NCBI RefSeq assembly: GCF_020166395.1 | Contig: NZ_JAIQXU010000023.1 | Coordinates: 1-64,000 of the forward strand | Source: Deinococcus betulae | GTDB lineage: Bacteria > Deinococcota > Deinococci > Deinococcales > Deinococcaceae | Reading direction: 5' to 3' | DNA: 64,000 bases | Part shown: in pieces, positions 63,372-64,000 of the stretch | How positions within the stretch are numbered: position 1 is the first letter of the stretch | How the letters are laid out: each line of letters begins with the position of its first letter | The notes under the pieces: model-generated | Told to the model about the DNA's origin: nothing | The model's database searches: none | Seen by the model: only the letters and a program-made list of their open reading frames with translations | Translations under genes and position numbers: made by a program

Positions 63372-64000
<629 letters not shown>

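Overview
The window looks like chromosomal DNA of a Deinococcus species. It is very GC-rich. It carries an IrrE/PprI-type protease gene directly in front of a folate cluster, a Ctc/L25 protein much longer than ordinary L25, an EF-P with arginine at the modified-loop tip, and a futalosine hydrolase. More than a dozen genes start about 5-8 nt after a TANNNT box, the leaderless architecture known from Deinococcus. I did not identify the species, and I see no rRNA, CRISPR array or intact transposase.

Layout. 1-3.8 kb: ACBP, then irrE-folP-folB-folK with overlapping codons, then a small membrane protein. 3.8-10.3 kb: rpmI-rplT, a GntR regulator, moaA and acs. 10.3-15.2 kb: a lower-GC unknown gene coupled to a methyltransferase, accB-accC behind efp, and ctc. 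15.6-20.6 kb: a membrane protein with a decayed GGDEF domain, the 5-oxoprolinase genes pxpB-pxpC-pxpA, and a nitrilase-like protein without its catalytic Cys. 20.7-21.0 kb: tRNA-Ser(UGA), tRNA-Ser(GCU) and tRNA-Arg(ACG) behind a consensus promoter.

21.07-29.51 kb is the standout: a five-gene minus-strand operon in which every junction overlaps. It is a Wadjet-type SMC defence system (JetA, JetB, JetC, JetD) preceded by an ECF-like sigma factor. The JetA-like protein begins with an Hx3Cx2C zinc domain of the kind found in anti-sigma factors, so a sigma/anti-sigma switch appears built into the plasmid-defence complex. The sigma gene is strikingly AT-richer than its surroundings.

29.7-47 kb: an ABC-F ATPase, DUF1540, a telA-kinase-phosphotransferase operon, a response regulator, ruvX, an enoyl-CoA hydratase, tsaB, citrate synthase, YraN, a dsRBD protein coupled to a HAD phosphatase, an orphan ABC substrate-binding protein, mqnB, an SDR and tatA-tatC. 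47-64 kb: lgt, glmU, an MFS exporter, rnhA, a PIG-L deacetylase, topA, murJ, an unlisted 45-residue membrane protein, threonine dehydrogenase, and trpS cut by the window end. trpS is preceded by a 21-codon leader peptide with tandem Trp codons followed by a perfect terminator, a classical attenuator layout.

The genes are mostly housekeeping (translation, folate, fatty-acid initiation, cell wall, export, DNA topology) with stress-linked elements. The accessory part is confined mainly to the Wadjet operon and the 10.8-11.5 kb gene.
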